64,000 nt of DNA, from positions 1 through 64,000 of the forward strand of contig JAFSPA010000013.1 in the NCBI GenBank assembly GCA_017443145.1, in the 5' to 3' direction. The stretch is from Paludibacteraceae bacterium. GTDB lineage: Bacteria; Bacteroidota; Bacteroidia; Bacteroidales; Paludibacteraceae. This document shows positions 20,582 through 30,236 of this stretch, one piece after another. The notes under the pieces are model-generated. The model did not search any database. It saw nothing but the letters and a program-made list of their open reading frames with translations, and was not told where the DNA came from. Each line of letters opens with the position of its first letter. Positions within the stretch are counted from its first letter, which is position 1. A program made the translations under genes and the position numbers.

Positions 20582-21250
20582 TTACTCCTCCTCTTCGTTA
20601 TCGTTTAACAATTCTTCCACTCCGGCAGCGGGAATCTGATTAAGGAAATCCGCGTACGCGCTGAGCGAGTTAGCGAGCATGTCGTTCACGCCTGTAGAGG
20701 TGATGGTTGCACCGGCCCAAGCATCGACTTGCTCTTGTCCTTCTTCCGCACGTTTGCCTTCTTTGAGCACGGCGATAGAGCGCAGATTGCCCTCACCGTC
20801 TTTGATGTGCTTGCCGAAGAAACGGCTACGGAATTTCTCCGTTACTATCTCACCACCCAAGCCCGGAGTCTCGGACTCATGGCCGAAGTTAATACCGTAA
20901 ACGGTATTGAGGTCATCTTCCAGTGCGATAAAGCCCCAGATGCCACCCCATAGACCCTGACCTTTGAGAGGCAGAACGGTGTAATTAGCGCCGTCGATAG
21001 TAGCGTAATAAACGGGTTTGCCGTCCCATTCGTCTTCCTTGACGTACTCCTCATAGAGTGCAGCGGGATCGGCTTTCGAGTAGTCCACATTGAGTGCGGT
21101 GAGGATCTGTTTCTGCACGTCGAGGCGGCGGTTAGCGTCCTGACGGGATTTGAGTCCCTGGTTCACAACTGCCAACAGCACAGCCACGATGATAACCATC
21201 ACCGTCGCATAGACTATCGTATAGACATTGCTATTCGTATTCAGTTTCAT
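20582..21250 (-). CDS. nqrC: Na+-NQR subunit C
   Basis: A single N-terminal membrane helix (about 9-29) anchors a periplasmic domain carrying covalent FMN. The flavin-attachment motif is visible as WAGATITSTGV (about residue 180), with the Thr of the GAT-x-T motif as the attachment site. LKGQGLWGGIWGFIAL and HESETPGLGGEI are also typical of NqrC and RnfG. A short acidic tail (LNDNEEEE) ends the protein. Confidence 0.96.
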   Translation of the reverse strand: MKLNTNSNVYTIVYATVMVIIVAVLLAVVNQGLKSRQDANRRLDVQKQILTALNVDYSKADPAALYEEYVKEDEWDGKPVYYATIDGANYTVLPLKGQGLWGGIWGFIALEDDLNTVYGINFGHESETPGLGGEIVTEKFRSRFFGKHIKDGEGNLRSIAVLKEGKRAEEGQEQVDAWAGATITSTGVNDMLANSLSAYADFLNQIPAAGVEELLNDNEEEE

Positions 21251-21262
21251 AATTCGTCCTCC

Positions 21263-22465
21263 TTATTTAACCGCGCCACGTTTAGCACGTTTGTTAATAT
21301 TGACCCGAACAACGCACCAGTCAATCAGCGGAGCAAACGCGTTGCCCAGCAGGATGGCGAGCATCATGCCCTCAGGATAACCGGCGTTGAACATACGAAT
21401 GACGATCACCATGAAACCGATGAGGATACCGTAAATCCACTTACCGCACTCCGTACGAGCCGAAGTAACAGGGTCGGTTGCCATGAACACAGCACCGAAC
21501 AGCAGACCGCCGGTCACCAGTTGCAGGTACCACGGATAATTAGCCACAGCCGTATCGGGACCCCATGTGTTGAAGACCCAAGCAGTCAGCGCAGCGGTGC
21601 CGAGAATCGACAGCATCGTCTTCCACGAAGCCACGCCCGTCACGAGCAGCAAGATAGCACCGAGCAGAATAGCCCAAACGCAGGTCTCACCTACAGAGCC
21701 CGGAATAAGTCCGTTCATAGCCGTCCAGAAGTCTGCCGGCATAAGCGATGCATCGGTCGTCGTTGCCAACTGAGTGAGTGGGGTAGCACCGGTGAAACCG
21801 TCCACCAGCGTCTGACCACCGTCCCAGCCCCAGGTGCCTTCCGTGCGGATGAACGCTTTGTCACCCGTCATGCTCGACGGATAGGCGAAAAATAGGAACG
21901 CACGTGCAATCAGTGCCACGTTGAAGATGTTATATCCCGTGCCGCCGAACACTTCCTTAGCGAAGATAACGGCGAAAGCAACGGCAATGGCCACTTGCCA
22001 TAACGGCGTGTTAATCGGCAGAATAAGCGGAATGATGAAGCCGGTCACAAGGAAACCTTCTGCCACTTCTTCGTGCTTAATCTGCGCCACAATAAACTCT
22101 ATTCCCAGACCTACTGCGTACGACACAATAATAAACGGCAGAACTGCCAGCAGACCGAAGCCGAAGGCTTTCCACCACAATGCGCACGTGATGCCTTCTG
22201 CCAACTGACCCGTTGCCAACAGGTGCTGATAACCGACGTTGAACATACCGAACAGCATCGCCGGAATAAGCGCCATCACCACGATAATCATCGTGCGCTT
22301 GCTGTCCGAACCGTCGTGGATCTGCGCGCCTATGCGCTTAGCCGTCGTCTGGGGAGTGAAAAGGAACGTGTCAAAGGCGTCGTAGAAACTGCTCAACCAG
22401 GACAGCTTACCGCCTTGCTCGAAGTTCTTACCGAACTTCTTCCATAATTGATAGAACTTTTCCAT
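21263..22465 (-). CDS. nqrB: Na+-NQR subunit B
   Basis: The main membrane subunit, 400 residues and about ten helices, carrying covalent FMN and riboflavin and holding the Na+ path. The FMN-threonine motif is in DGFTGATPLTQLA. Further family marks are GGTGYNIFNVALIARAFLFF and TDPVTSARTECGKW. The first residues (MEKFYQLWKKFGKNFEQGGK) are the cytoplasmic N-terminal arm. The start overlaps the nqrA stop by one base. Confidence 0.97.
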   Translation of the reverse strand: MEKFYQLWKKFGKNFEQGGKLSWLSSFYDAFDTFLFTPQTTAKRIGAQIHDGSDSKRTMIIVVMALIPAMLFGMFNVGYQHLLATGQLAEGITCALWWKAFGFGLLAVLPFIIVSYAVGLGIEFIVAQIKHEEVAEGFLVTGFIIPLILPINTPLWQVAIAVAFAVIFAKEVFGGTGYNIFNVALIARAFLFFAYPSSMTGDKAFIRTEGTWGWDGGQTLVDGFTGATPLTQLATTTDASLMPADFWTAMNGLIPGSVGETCVWAILLGAILLLVTGVASWKTMLSILGTAALTAWVFNTWGPDTAVANYPWYLQLVTGGLLFGAVFMATDPVTSARTECGKWIYGILIGFMVIVIRMFNAGYPEGMMLAILLGNAFAPLIDWCVVRVNINKRAKRGAVK

Positions 22466-23835
22466 TACTCAATCTCCTTCTTCATATTATCCAAGGCAGC
22501 ACGCACAATCGCTTGCAACGGCATCTTGGACGTACATACATATTCACACAACGCAAAGTCCTCCGGAGCTACTTCGTTCGCACCTAACTGCTCCATCTTG
22601 TCGAGATTACCCGCAATCATGGCCTTAATCAGGTACTCCGGATAGATATCCATCGGGAACACTTTGTCGTACTCGCCGCTCACGATTATCGCACGGCGAC
22701 CACCTTTCAGACGAGCGTCCCAGCGGTACTTCTTCGGACCAAACAGCCAACGCATGATACCGCAATCCAACATCTTCGCCGGATCCGTGTTCGACACGTT
22801 GAAATCGTTGAAACGAGGAATCATCCAGCCCATGAACTCGTGGTTCTCTGAACCTTCGTCCAGCACCGTGAACTGGTTGTCGTACGGACTAATCATCTCG
22901 TCCATCGCCACTTGGTGACCACTTAGCGCGTTACCTGCTACCAGACGTGCAGGAACACCCTTCATCACATTACTTGCCAGCACTGCCGACACAGGCATGC
23001 CCGGTAGCACGTTGTAGTACTGCGGCTCATAAGCCAAAGGACCCGTCAACACCACCTTACGAAGCATATCTACCTTGCCGTTCACAAAGAAACGGCCAAT
23101 GATAGCTGCATCTTGTACATTAATAGTCCACATCGTGTCACCTTTAGCCATGGGCAGTACGTGATTGATTTGTACGCCTACGTTGCCTGCAGGATGAGGA
23201 CCTGCTACCTCGAACAAGGTGCAATCCTTCAAACCGCGGAAATCCGTCGCAGCAGCACCCTTGCGGATACCTACATAAACAGGAGCAATAAGACTCAAAC
23301 GGCTGATGGCTGTCTGGAGTTGAACATTCTGTCCCTTGAGCACGAACTCATAGTCCGGCGCCAATGGCGCACTGTCAAAGGAGGAGATAAAAATCGCACG
23401 GGGTGTCTTGGTCGGCAACGCTATACAATCGTACGGACGCTGCTTGATAAACGACCATAATCCCGTGTGCAACAGCAGAGTCTTGACGATTTCACCGTCT
23501 TTTTCGGCTCCGCGAAGATCGAACTGCTCGTACTCAAAACGAGCGTCCGCCTCGATGTTAATCGACATCACCTTACGCCGGTCACCACGGACTATCTCCG
23601 TCACTGTTCCCGACACGGGCGACGTGAACAACATCGTCTCAAACGTCTTGTCGTGGAACAGGGCACTACCTGCTTTCACGCGATCACCGGCTTTCACCAT
23701 CAACTTTGGCGTGATGCCGACGAAATGGTCCGGTACAACCTTGAACACCGCAGGACGATTGACGCTTCCTAACGTCTTCGCCGCCGCGCCATCCATGGGG
23801 ATGTCCAAACCACGTTTCAAGAAGATTTGTTGCAT
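22465..23835 (-). CDS. nqrA: Na+-NQR subunit A
   Basis: Cytoplasmic subunit involved in quinone access, 456 residues. It starts with the expected GLDIPMDGAAAK, followed by a lipoyl-like barrel (KVVPDHFVGITPKLMVKAGD, VKAGSALFHDK) and the HPAGNVGVQINHVLP motif. First gene of the operon, 51 nt after the -7 box. Confidence 0.97.
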   Translation of the reverse strand: MQQIFLKRGLDIPMDGAAAKTLGSVNRPAVFKVVPDHFVGITPKLMVKAGDRVKAGSALFHDKTFETMLFTSPVSGTVTEIVRGDRRKVMSINIEADARFEYEQFDLRGAEKDGEIVKTLLLHTGLWSFIKQRPYDCIALPTKTPRAIFISSFDSAPLAPDYEFVLKGQNVQLQTAISRLSLIAPVYVGIRKGAAATDFRGLKDCTLFEVAGPHPAGNVGVQINHVLPMAKGDTMWTINVQDAAIIGRFFVNGKVDMLRKVVLTGPLAYEPQYYNVLPGMPVSAVLASNVMKGVPARLVAGNALSGHQVAMDEMISPYDNQFTVLDEGSENHEFMGWMIPRFNDFNVSNTDPAKMLDCGIMRWLFGPKKYRWDARLKGGRRAIIVSGEYDKVFPMDIYPEYLIKAMIAGNLDKMEQLGANEVAPEDFALCEYVCTSKMPLQAIVRAALDNMKKEIE

Positions 23836-23886
23836 AAACTTAGTTAATTATTTTGTTTGTTTTGTATGTGCCAATAAAAAGTCGCG

Positions 23887-23918
23887 CAAAAGTACTGCTA
23901 TTTTTTTATTTATGCAAA
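23887..23918 (-). promoter_or_regulatory. Promoter of nqrABCDEF
   Basis: Minus strand TTTG (23918-23915) and TACTTTTG (23894-23887), 20 nt apart; divergent from the peptidase promoter. Confidence 0.75.
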
Positions 23919-23963
23919 TAAAAAGCGAGATTTCATAAAATTTTGTATTATTTTGGCAAAATA

Positions 23964-23995
23964 TTTGCATGTATGCTAAATATTTAGTACCTTTG
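23964..23995 (+). promoter_or_regulatory. Promoter of the dipeptidyl peptidase operon
   Basis: TTTG (23964-23967) and TACCTTTG (23988-23995), 20 nt apart; 18 nt before the ATG at 24014. Confidence 0.75.
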
Positions 23996-24013
23996 CAGCC
24001 AAATTGGAGCATT

Positions 24014-26095
24014 ATGAGGAATTGTGTGCTATATCTGATGCTTTTATGCGCGTTGACATGCCGCGCAGATGAGCTGACGAATATACTGAATAAGGTGTAT
24101 AATGCAGCGTTGATGAGTGCCGATGAGCAGGATTCAATTATGGCAGAACGATCGAGTGGGGCAAAGGATGAGAGTGCTGTTTCTCCGCGCTTCCGTCTGG
24201 AATACGAGAACAAGCAGCAAATCTATCGCAACTCGTTTGTGGCGGATTATTACGTGGTGGATACGAAGAAAAAGAACCAACGCACGCAAATAGGTGGTGG
24301 TCCGATTCGCGATGCAGTCATTTCGCCCAATAACCGTTATGTGGTCTATGCTAAAGAGGATAATAACCTCTATATCTTTAAACTCGATTATATGACCGAA
24401 GTGCCGCTGACCACGAGCAAAGAGAGCGAGAATATCTTCAACGGCATCTCCGATTGGCTCTATGAGGAAGAGTTTGGCATTACATGTATGTTCGCTTTCT
24501 CGCCGGATAGTAAACAAGTTGCTTTTGTGCGTCTGGACGAAAAAGAGGTGCCTTCCTTTGCTTGGCAGGAGTTTTTAGGCGGAAAGTATCCTCGGTTAGA
24601 GTCTTTACGTTATCCGAAAGCCGGTGACGCCAATGCTAAGGCGAGTGTGTGCGTGTATGACATCTATTATAAGTCCATCAAAACGATGGATATCGGCGAT
24701 ACGGAAAATTGGTATATTCCTCGTTTACATTGGACTATGCCGGAACAGAAGGACAAAGAGCCGGTGGAACCGAGACTTTTGGTAGAGAAAGTTAACCGTG
24801 ACCAGAACAAGATTGAAATCTATACGGTGAATCCAAAATCTACGGTATCGCGTGTTTTATATAAGGAGAGCAGCGACGAGTACTACGTGGACTATGAGTT
24901 GTTTGACCAATGGCAATGGCTAACTGATGGACGATATGTTGTATTGAGCGAGAAAGACGGCTGGCTGAGTGCTTATCTGTATTCTGCTTTAGGACGTGAG
25001 GAAAAACGTTTGACTCCCGATGGAATCGACGTTACGGCAATATACGGTGTGAATGAGAAAGCCCAAATGCTGTATTATCAGGCGGCTCCAACACCAATGA
25101 CGCGCCAATGCTATGCCTTAGATATGAAAAAAAGCACAATTACGCAATTGACATCCGGCGATGGCATACACTCGTTCCGTTTCAACAATGACTTGACGAT
25201 GGCGATTGAGAACTACGAGAGTAACGTAATGCCTAATAAATACACACTGTATGAAATTAAGGGTAGTAGTCTCAAACTGCGCGAGGATTTGAAGAATAAC
25301 GATGAGGTATTGGCTAAGTGGAAAGCATCTGGACTACCGGAGAAAAAGTACTTCTCCTTTGCCACTGAGCGCGGCGATACACTTAACGCTTGGATGATTC
25401 TGCCTGCGGACTTTGACGCAAACAAGAAATATCCGTGTGTGCTGATGCAATATAGCGGTCCGGGAAGTCAACGCGTACTTAACCGTTGGAGAAAGGGTTT
25501 CGGACATTATTTGGCATTGCAAGGCTATGTGGTTATTAACTCTGATGGACGCGGCACGAACGCACGTGGCCGTAAATGGCGCAATGAGACTTATATGAGA
25601 CTTGGTCAAAAAGAAGCAGAAGACCAACTCGCTACTGCTCGTTACGCGGCATCGCTGGCTTATGTGGACGCAGAGCGAATTGCGTTAATGGGGTGGAGTT
25701 ATGGCGGTTATCAAACTATCCGCACGATGTGTATTAATGATGACTCAATCATTAAATGCGGCGTAGCTATTGCTCCTGTAACGGATTGGCGGCTGTATGA
25801 CACAGGTTATACCGAACGGTATATGCGTCGTCCACAAGTGAATGCCAAAGGGTATGATCTGGCTGATTTGAAACAGATGGCATCGCAGCTGCAAGGCGAC
25901 CTGCTGATTGTGCACGGTCTGGCGGACGATAACGTGCACGCACAGAACACGATGCAGTACGTCGATGCGCTCGTGCAAGCCGGTAAACAGTTCGAGATGC
26001 AGATTTATCCCGACGACAACCATTTCCTGCGCAAACGCAGTAACTATGAGCATCTGCACCGCCGGATTATGGTATTTTTGAAGAACAAATTGTAA
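24014..26095 (+). CDS. Dipeptidyl peptidase IV-type serine peptidase (S9B)
   Basis: A secreted exopeptidase that removes X-Pro or X-Ala dipeptides. Start set at 24014 (MRNCVLYLMLLCALTCRA, a signal peptide). The N-terminal beta-propeller includes the double-Glu motif that binds the peptide amino end, in WLYEEEFG. The C-terminal alpha/beta-hydrolase domain carries the Ser in GWSYGGYQ, Asp in LADDNVH and His in DDNHFLRK. Length 693 suits DPP4. First of five closely spaced genes. Confidence 0.93.
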   Translation: MRNCVLYLMLLCALTCRADELTNILNKVYNAALMSADEQDSIMAERSSGAKDESAVSPRFRLEYENKQQIYRNSFVADYYVVDTKKKNQRTQIGGGPIRDAVISPNNRYVVYAKEDNNLYIFKLDYMTEVPLTTSKESENIFNGISDWLYEEEFGITCMFAFSPDSKQVAFVRLDEKEVPSFAWQEFLGGKYPRLESLRYPKAGDANAKASVCVYDIYYKSIKTMDIGDTENWYIPRLHWTMPEQKDKEPVEPRLLVEKVNRDQNKIEIYTVNPKSTVSRVLYKESSDEYYVDYELFDQWQWLTDGRYVVLSEKDGWLSAYLYSALGREEKRLTPDGIDVTAIYGVNEKAQMLYYQAAPTPMTRQCYALDMKKSTITQLTSGDGIHSFRFNNDLTMAIENYESNVMPNKYTLYEIKGSSLKLREDLKNNDEVLAKWKASGLPEKKYFSFATERGDTLNAWMILPADFDANKKYPCVLMQYSGPGSQRVLNRWRKGFGHYLALQGYVVINSDGRGTNARGRKWRNETYMRLGQKEAEDQLATARYAASLAYVDAERIALMGWSYGGYQTIRTMCINDDSIIKCGVAIAPVTDWRLYDTGYTERYMRRPQVNAKGYDLADLKQMASQLQGDLLIVHGLADDNVHAQNTMQYVDALVQAGKQFEMQIYPDDNHFLRKRSNYEHLHRRIMVFLKNKL

Positions 26096-26113
26096 TTTTA
26101 AATCTATAGCATT

Positions 26114-27070
26114 ATGGAAAAACCTTATGTTTTTGGTCTCGACATGGGAGGCACCAACAGCGTTTTAGGCATCGTAGATGCTCGTGGTCACGTTTTAGCA
26201 CGTACGTCGATTCGTACGCAACAGTACCCCAAAATCAACGATTACATCGATGCTTTGTATGCGGAAGCGGAGAAAATCGCTGAACCGTTGGGCGGTTTTG
26301 AGATGTTCCGCGGTTTCGGAGCAGGTGTGCCTAACGGCAACTACTACACCGGCGTTATTCAAGGTGCGATGAACCTGCCTTGGGGACCGTATGTGCCTTT
26401 CGCAGAGCTGATTACGAAGAAGTTCGGTCTGCCGTGTAAGATTACCAACGACGCCAATGCAGCGGCAATGGGTGAGATGACTTACGGCGCAGCAAAGGGC
26501 ATGAAAGACTTCATCATGATTACGCTCGGTACTGGCGTTGGTAGCGGTATCGTGATTGACGGCAAAGTAGTTTACGGTCACGACGGTTTCGCCGGCGAAC
26601 TCGGTCACACGATGGTTGCTTACGGCGACGATGCTCGTCCGTGCAACTGCGGTAAGAAAGGCTGTCTGGAGGCATACTGCTCGGCAACGGGTGTAGCTCG
26701 TACGGCAAAAGAGATCGTAACCAAGTCCAAGAAGAAAACCGTTCTGCGCAATCTGGATGTGGACAATATCACCTCGAAGGACGTGTTCGATGCAGCCGAA
26801 GCAGGTGACGAGGTAGCAAAGGAAATCTTCGATTTCACCGGCACTATTCTGGGTCGCAAACTGTCGGATTTCGTCGAGTTCAGCGCTCCGGAAGCAATCA
26901 TCCTGTTCGGTGGTCTGACCAAGAGCGGACACTGGATTCTTGATCCAGTTGTGAAAGCGTTGAACGAGAATGTCCTGCCAATCTGGCGCGATAAAGTGAA
27001 AGTGATGTTCTCTGACCTCAAAGAGGCAGATGCAGCAGTATTAGGAGGTAGCGCATTAGCATGGGAATAA
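26114..27070 (+). CDS. ROK-family sugar kinase, probable glucokinase
   Basis: Phosphorylates a hexose, most likely glucose, with ATP. The first phosphate loop is LDMGGTNSVLG (residues 9-19). ITNDANAAAMGE holds the catalytic Asp, TLGTGVGSGIV is the second phosphate motif, and the ROK zinc motif CNCGKKGC is complete. Length 318 is normal. The last 10 bases overlap the next gene. Confidence 0.9.
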   Translation: MEKPYVFGLDMGGTNSVLGIVDARGHVLARTSIRTQQYPKINDYIDALYAEAEKIAEPLGGFEMFRGFGAGVPNGNYYTGVIQGAMNLPWGPYVPFAELITKKFGLPCKITNDANAAAMGEMTYGAAKGMKDFIMITLGTGVGSGIVIDGKVVYGHDGFAGELGHTMVAYGDDARPCNCGKKGCLEAYCSATGVARTAKEIVTKSKKKTVLRNLDVDNITSKDVFDAAEAGDEVAKEIFDFTGTILGRKLSDFVEFSAPEAIILFGGLTKSGHWILDPVVKALNENVLPIWRDKVKVMFSDLKEADAAVLGGSALAWE

Positions 27071-27678
27071 AATATCAATTACCAGCCTGGTTACAACGCA
27101 TTTATCCGGGTGCAATATGGCGTGGTGACACCACTCGCAAGGTGGTGTACCTGACCTTTGACGACGGTCCGATTCCGGAGGTGACACCGAAGTTGTTGGA
27201 TATCTTGGAGAAGGAGAAAGTGCACGCCACGTTCTTTATGGTTGCCGACAATGTGACCAAACATCCGCAGATCTATCATCGCGTGGTGGCCAATGGGCAT
27301 AAAGTGGGTAATCACACGTACCACCATATCAAGGGTACGAAGTACAAACTGGCCGATTATATCGCTAATGTCAAGAAAGCGGACGTGATTCTCGGTGGCA
27401 CGAAACTGTTCCGTCCGCCGTATGGTCGTATTCTGCCTAAACAGAACCTTACGCTGCGTTCGATGGGCTATAAAATCATCCTCTGGGATGTGCTTACACA
27501 CGACTACGACAAGAACTATTCTGCCGATGAAATGGTGAAAATCGTGACGCGTTATGCCCGTAACGGCAGCATCATCGCCTTCCACGATTCACTCAAATCC
27601 AACGAGCGTATGTTGGCCGCTGTGCCACGAGTAATAAAAGAATTACGGAATGAGGGATATACGTTTGAGACATTATAG
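27061..27678 (+). CDS. NodB-type polysaccharide deacetylase
   Basis: A 205-residue NodB domain. Catalytic base and metal site: TFDDGP (about 32-37) and HTYHH (about 88-92). RPPYGRI (about 118) is motif 3 and AFHDS supplies the motif 5 His. Such enzymes remove acetyl groups from peptidoglycan or other surface glycans. There is no signal peptide, so export is not shown by the sequence. It overlaps both neighbours in frame-shifted fashion. Confidence 0.88.
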   Translation: MGIKYQLPAWLQRIYPGAIWRGDTTRKVVYLTFDDGPIPEVTPKLLDILEKEKVHATFFMVADNVTKHPQIYHRVVANGHKVGNHTYHHIKGTKYKLADYIANVKKADVILGGTKLFRPPYGRILPKQNLTLRSMGYKIILWDVLTHDYDKNYSADEMVKIVTRYARNGSIIAFHDSLKSNERMLAAVPRVIKELRNEGYTFETL

Positions 27679-29587
27679 TATAGTAGTGTGCCTATTGCTG
27701 TTAGCAGGGTGTGCCAACCGTGGTATCGGGCCGCAAGGTGGTCCGAAAGATGAAGCACCGCCAAAAGTGCTGAAAGAAACGCCCGAGAATGGCACACTGA
27801 ACTATCATGGCAAACGTGTGGAGATAGTCTTTAACGAGTATCTCCAATTGGACGATGTGAGCAAGAACGTGCTTATTTCGCCTCCCCAACAACATCCGCC
27901 TGAAGTCAAAGCGGTGGGAAAGAAGATTAGTCTGGTTTTCGAGGAACCGCTCAGAGACAGCATGACCTACACGATTGATTTCGGCAACGCTATCGGCGAC
28001 TTCCACGAGAAGAATATCCTAAAAGGATATACGCTCTCTTTCTCGACCTGCGATGTAATAGATTCGCTCGAGGTGAACGGCTACATAGTCAATGCGGAAG
28101 ACTTGAATCCGATTTCTGGCATCATCATCGGTATTCATGAGAATACGGACGATACCGCTTTCTCGAAGATACCGTTTACACGAGTAGGCAAGACTGATGC
28201 TAACGGACATTTCTACGTGAAGAATATCCGCGAGGCCGATTATCGCATCTACGCACTGGACGATGTGAGCCGCGACTATGTCTATCAGCCGGGCGAAGGA
28301 TTGGCGTTTACGGAGGAGATTATTCATCCGTATTGCCACACGGAAGTGGAGCCGGACACAGTGTGGAAAGAGGTGCCCGACACGATTCGGACAACTATTA
28401 CCGACACACTCGAGACGGGCGTTAGAGATTCGTTAGTTATTGAGCCGACGATACGCCGAGAGGTAGATACTATTAAATACGATACGTACACCTATTTCGA
28501 GCCGAATGACCTGATTCTATGGTTCTTCAAGGAAGATAAGACCAGGCAGTATTTCCAGCGTTGTTTCCGCGAGAAGCAACATTTCTTCCGTCTTCAGTTC
28601 GCTGCGCCGCAAGACTCGATGCCTACTGTCCGTGCTTTGCGTCCATCGGAAGTGGATTCGACCAAGAGCGATTCGGCTTGGGTCGATTGGACACAGTATG
28701 CGCTGCTGCAAGTCAACGAGCGCAAGGATTCAATTATCTACTGGCTCACCGATTCGGTGGTTATCAAGCAGGATAGTCTGTATATGGAGATGACGTACAT
28801 GAAGTCGGATTCGCTGTATAATCTTGTGCCACAGACAGATACGGTTATCGCCGTCTATCGTGCACCGCGTATATCCGAGAAAGCCAAAGCGCTGATGGAG
28901 AAGCGTAAGAAACCGCCTGTTTTGGCTATTAACTCCAATGCCAGCGGTAAGTTCGATGTCTATGCTGACTTCACGCTGACTTTCCCGACTCCGGTAAAAG
29001 AAGTGGAGTTGGATAGTCTGCATTTATTCCAGAAGATTGACACCGTTTACCATCCGCTCAAGTTCAAAATAGAGCCGGTGGATTCGGCATATTTGCGCTA
29101 TCGTATCGTCTTTCCGTGGAAGCCTGAGATGCAGTATGAGTTGCGTATTGACTCAGCCGCTTTCCGCGATGTGTATGGCGTAGTGAATAATGTCGGCAAG
29201 CATCAGATGATGCTCAAATCGCTGGAGGAATACTCGACATTAACGGTCAAACTCACGAATTACAACGAGCGTGCGCGCTTGCAACTGCTTGATAAGAGCG
29301 AGAAAATCGTCAAAGAGTTACCGGCATCACCGGCAGGAACGAAATTCGAGTATATCGGTCCGAATACGTACTATCTGCGTCTGTACATCGACGAGAATGG
29401 TGACGGCAAGTGGACTACGGGCGATTGGGCAACGCATCGTCAGCCGGAACCGGTGTATTATTTCCCGTCTAAGTTGCCATTGCGCGCAGGGTGGGAGTTC
29501 GAAGAAGATTTTGACTATATGGCTGTGCCACAATTAGATAGCAAACCGCAAGAGTTACTCAAAGATGTCGCAGGTCAAAAGAAGTGA
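27650..29587 (+). CDS. Lipoprotein with Ig-like (Big_5) domain
   Basis: A lipobox (CLLLLAGC) near the N-terminus marks a lipid-anchored protein. GPQGGPKDEAPPKVLKETPE and VEIVFNEYLQLDD are the start of a Bacteroidota family with a bacterial Ig-like domain, followed by a transthyretin-like segment (GKTDANGHFYVKNI) and a long beta-rich part. 645 residues if the ATG at 27650 is used; a TTG at 27665 would also keep the signal. Function not known. The family is common, and here it sits between a deacetylase and pnuC with overlaps at both ends. Confidence 0.8.
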   Translation: MRDIRLRHYSIVVCLLLLAGCANRGIGPQGGPKDEAPPKVLKETPENGTLNYHGKRVEIVFNEYLQLDDVSKNVLISPPQQHPPEVKAVGKKISLVFEEPLRDSMTYTIDFGNAIGDFHEKNILKGYTLSFSTCDVIDSLEVNGYIVNAEDLNPISGIIIGIHENTDDTAFSKIPFTRVGKTDANGHFYVKNIREADYRIYALDDVSRDYVYQPGEGLAFTEEIIHPYCHTEVEPDTVWKEVPDTIRTTITDTLETGVRDSLVIEPTIRREVDTIKYDTYTYFEPNDLILWFFKEDKTRQYFQRCFREKQHFFRLQFAAPQDSMPTVRALRPSEVDSTKSDSAWVDWTQYALLQVNERKDSIIYWLTDSVVIKQDSLYMEMTYMKSDSLYNLVPQTDTVIAVYRAPRISEKAKALMEKRKKPPVLAINSNASGKFDVYADFTLTFPTPVKEVELDSLHLFQKIDTVYHPLKFKIEPVDSAYLRYRIVFPWKPEMQYELRIDSAAFRDVYGVVNNVGKHQMMLKSLEEYSTLTVKLTNYNERARLQLLDKSEKIVKELPASPAGTKFEYIGPNTYYLRLYIDENGDGKWTTGDWATHRQPEPVYYFPSKLPLRAGWEFEEDFDYMAVPQLDSKPQELLKDVAGQKK

Positions 29588-30236
29588 TACAATATTCTTG
29601 TGGTCGTTTCTTATCGTTGGTTTAGCGGTTCAGATCGTTACCTATATCATCTCGCCACAATCGGTTATCTCGCTAATCTGCGGGATGTTAGGCATTTGTT
29701 CGGTGATCTTGTGCTCGCAGGGCCGTATTCTGACGTATGTCTTCGGCTTCGGGCAGATTCTAACCTATACCTATATTTGCTACACGGAGTCGCTGTACGG
29801 GCTTATCGGCATCAATGTGTACTATTTCATCACGCAGATATACGGCATCATCATCTGGCGCAAACGGTTGCAAGCCAATAATAGCGAGCTGATGGACGTC
29901 GTTCCGACGCGGAAAATATCCTGGCAAAGGATGGTGATAATCGTTGCTTCTATTGCTGTTGTATCGGTGTTAACCGGCTATCTGTTAGCTACTTTCACGG
30001 ACGATTCGCAGCCATATTTAGATGCATATACAACAATACCTGCGTTGGTGGCGCAGATATTGATGATTTTAGCATATCGTGAACAATGGTTCTTCTGGTT
30101 CTTTATCGATGTGCTGTATGTGGTGCTTTGGGCGCGAGCAGGTGATTACTGCTTAGTGGCCCAGCATGTTTTCTGGTGCATCAATTGTGTGTACGGTTTT
30201 TATCGCTGGACGAAAGCTCTTGAACCGCGCGCTTGA
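29565..30236 (+). CDS. pnuC: Nicotinamide riboside transporter PnuC
   Basis: A seven-helix inner-membrane facilitator for nicotinamide riboside, feeding NAD synthesis. Family marks are FGQILTYTYICY, NVYYFITQIYGIIIW, and the C-terminal block EQWFFWFFIDVLYVVLW, then WCINCVYGFYRW. The start overlaps the lipoprotein gene by 23 nt. The last 56 nt overlap the S41 protease gene tail to tail. Confidence 0.9.
   Translation: MSQVKRSDTIFLWSFLIVGLAVQIVTYIISPQSVISLICGMLGICSVILCSQGRILTYVFGFGQILTYTYICYTESLYGLIGINVYYFITQIYGIIIWRKRLQANNSELMDVVPTRKISWQRMVIIVASIAVVSVLTGYLLATFTDDSQPYLDAYTTIPALVAQILMILAYREQWFFWFFIDVLYVVLWARAGDYCLVAQHVFWCINCVYGFYRWTKALEPRA

Noticed and set aside
23969..24013. Upstream ATG for the dipeptidyl peptidase
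   Set aside because: It lies at or before the -7 box, so it cannot be in the transcript; the ATG at 24014 opens a signal peptide.
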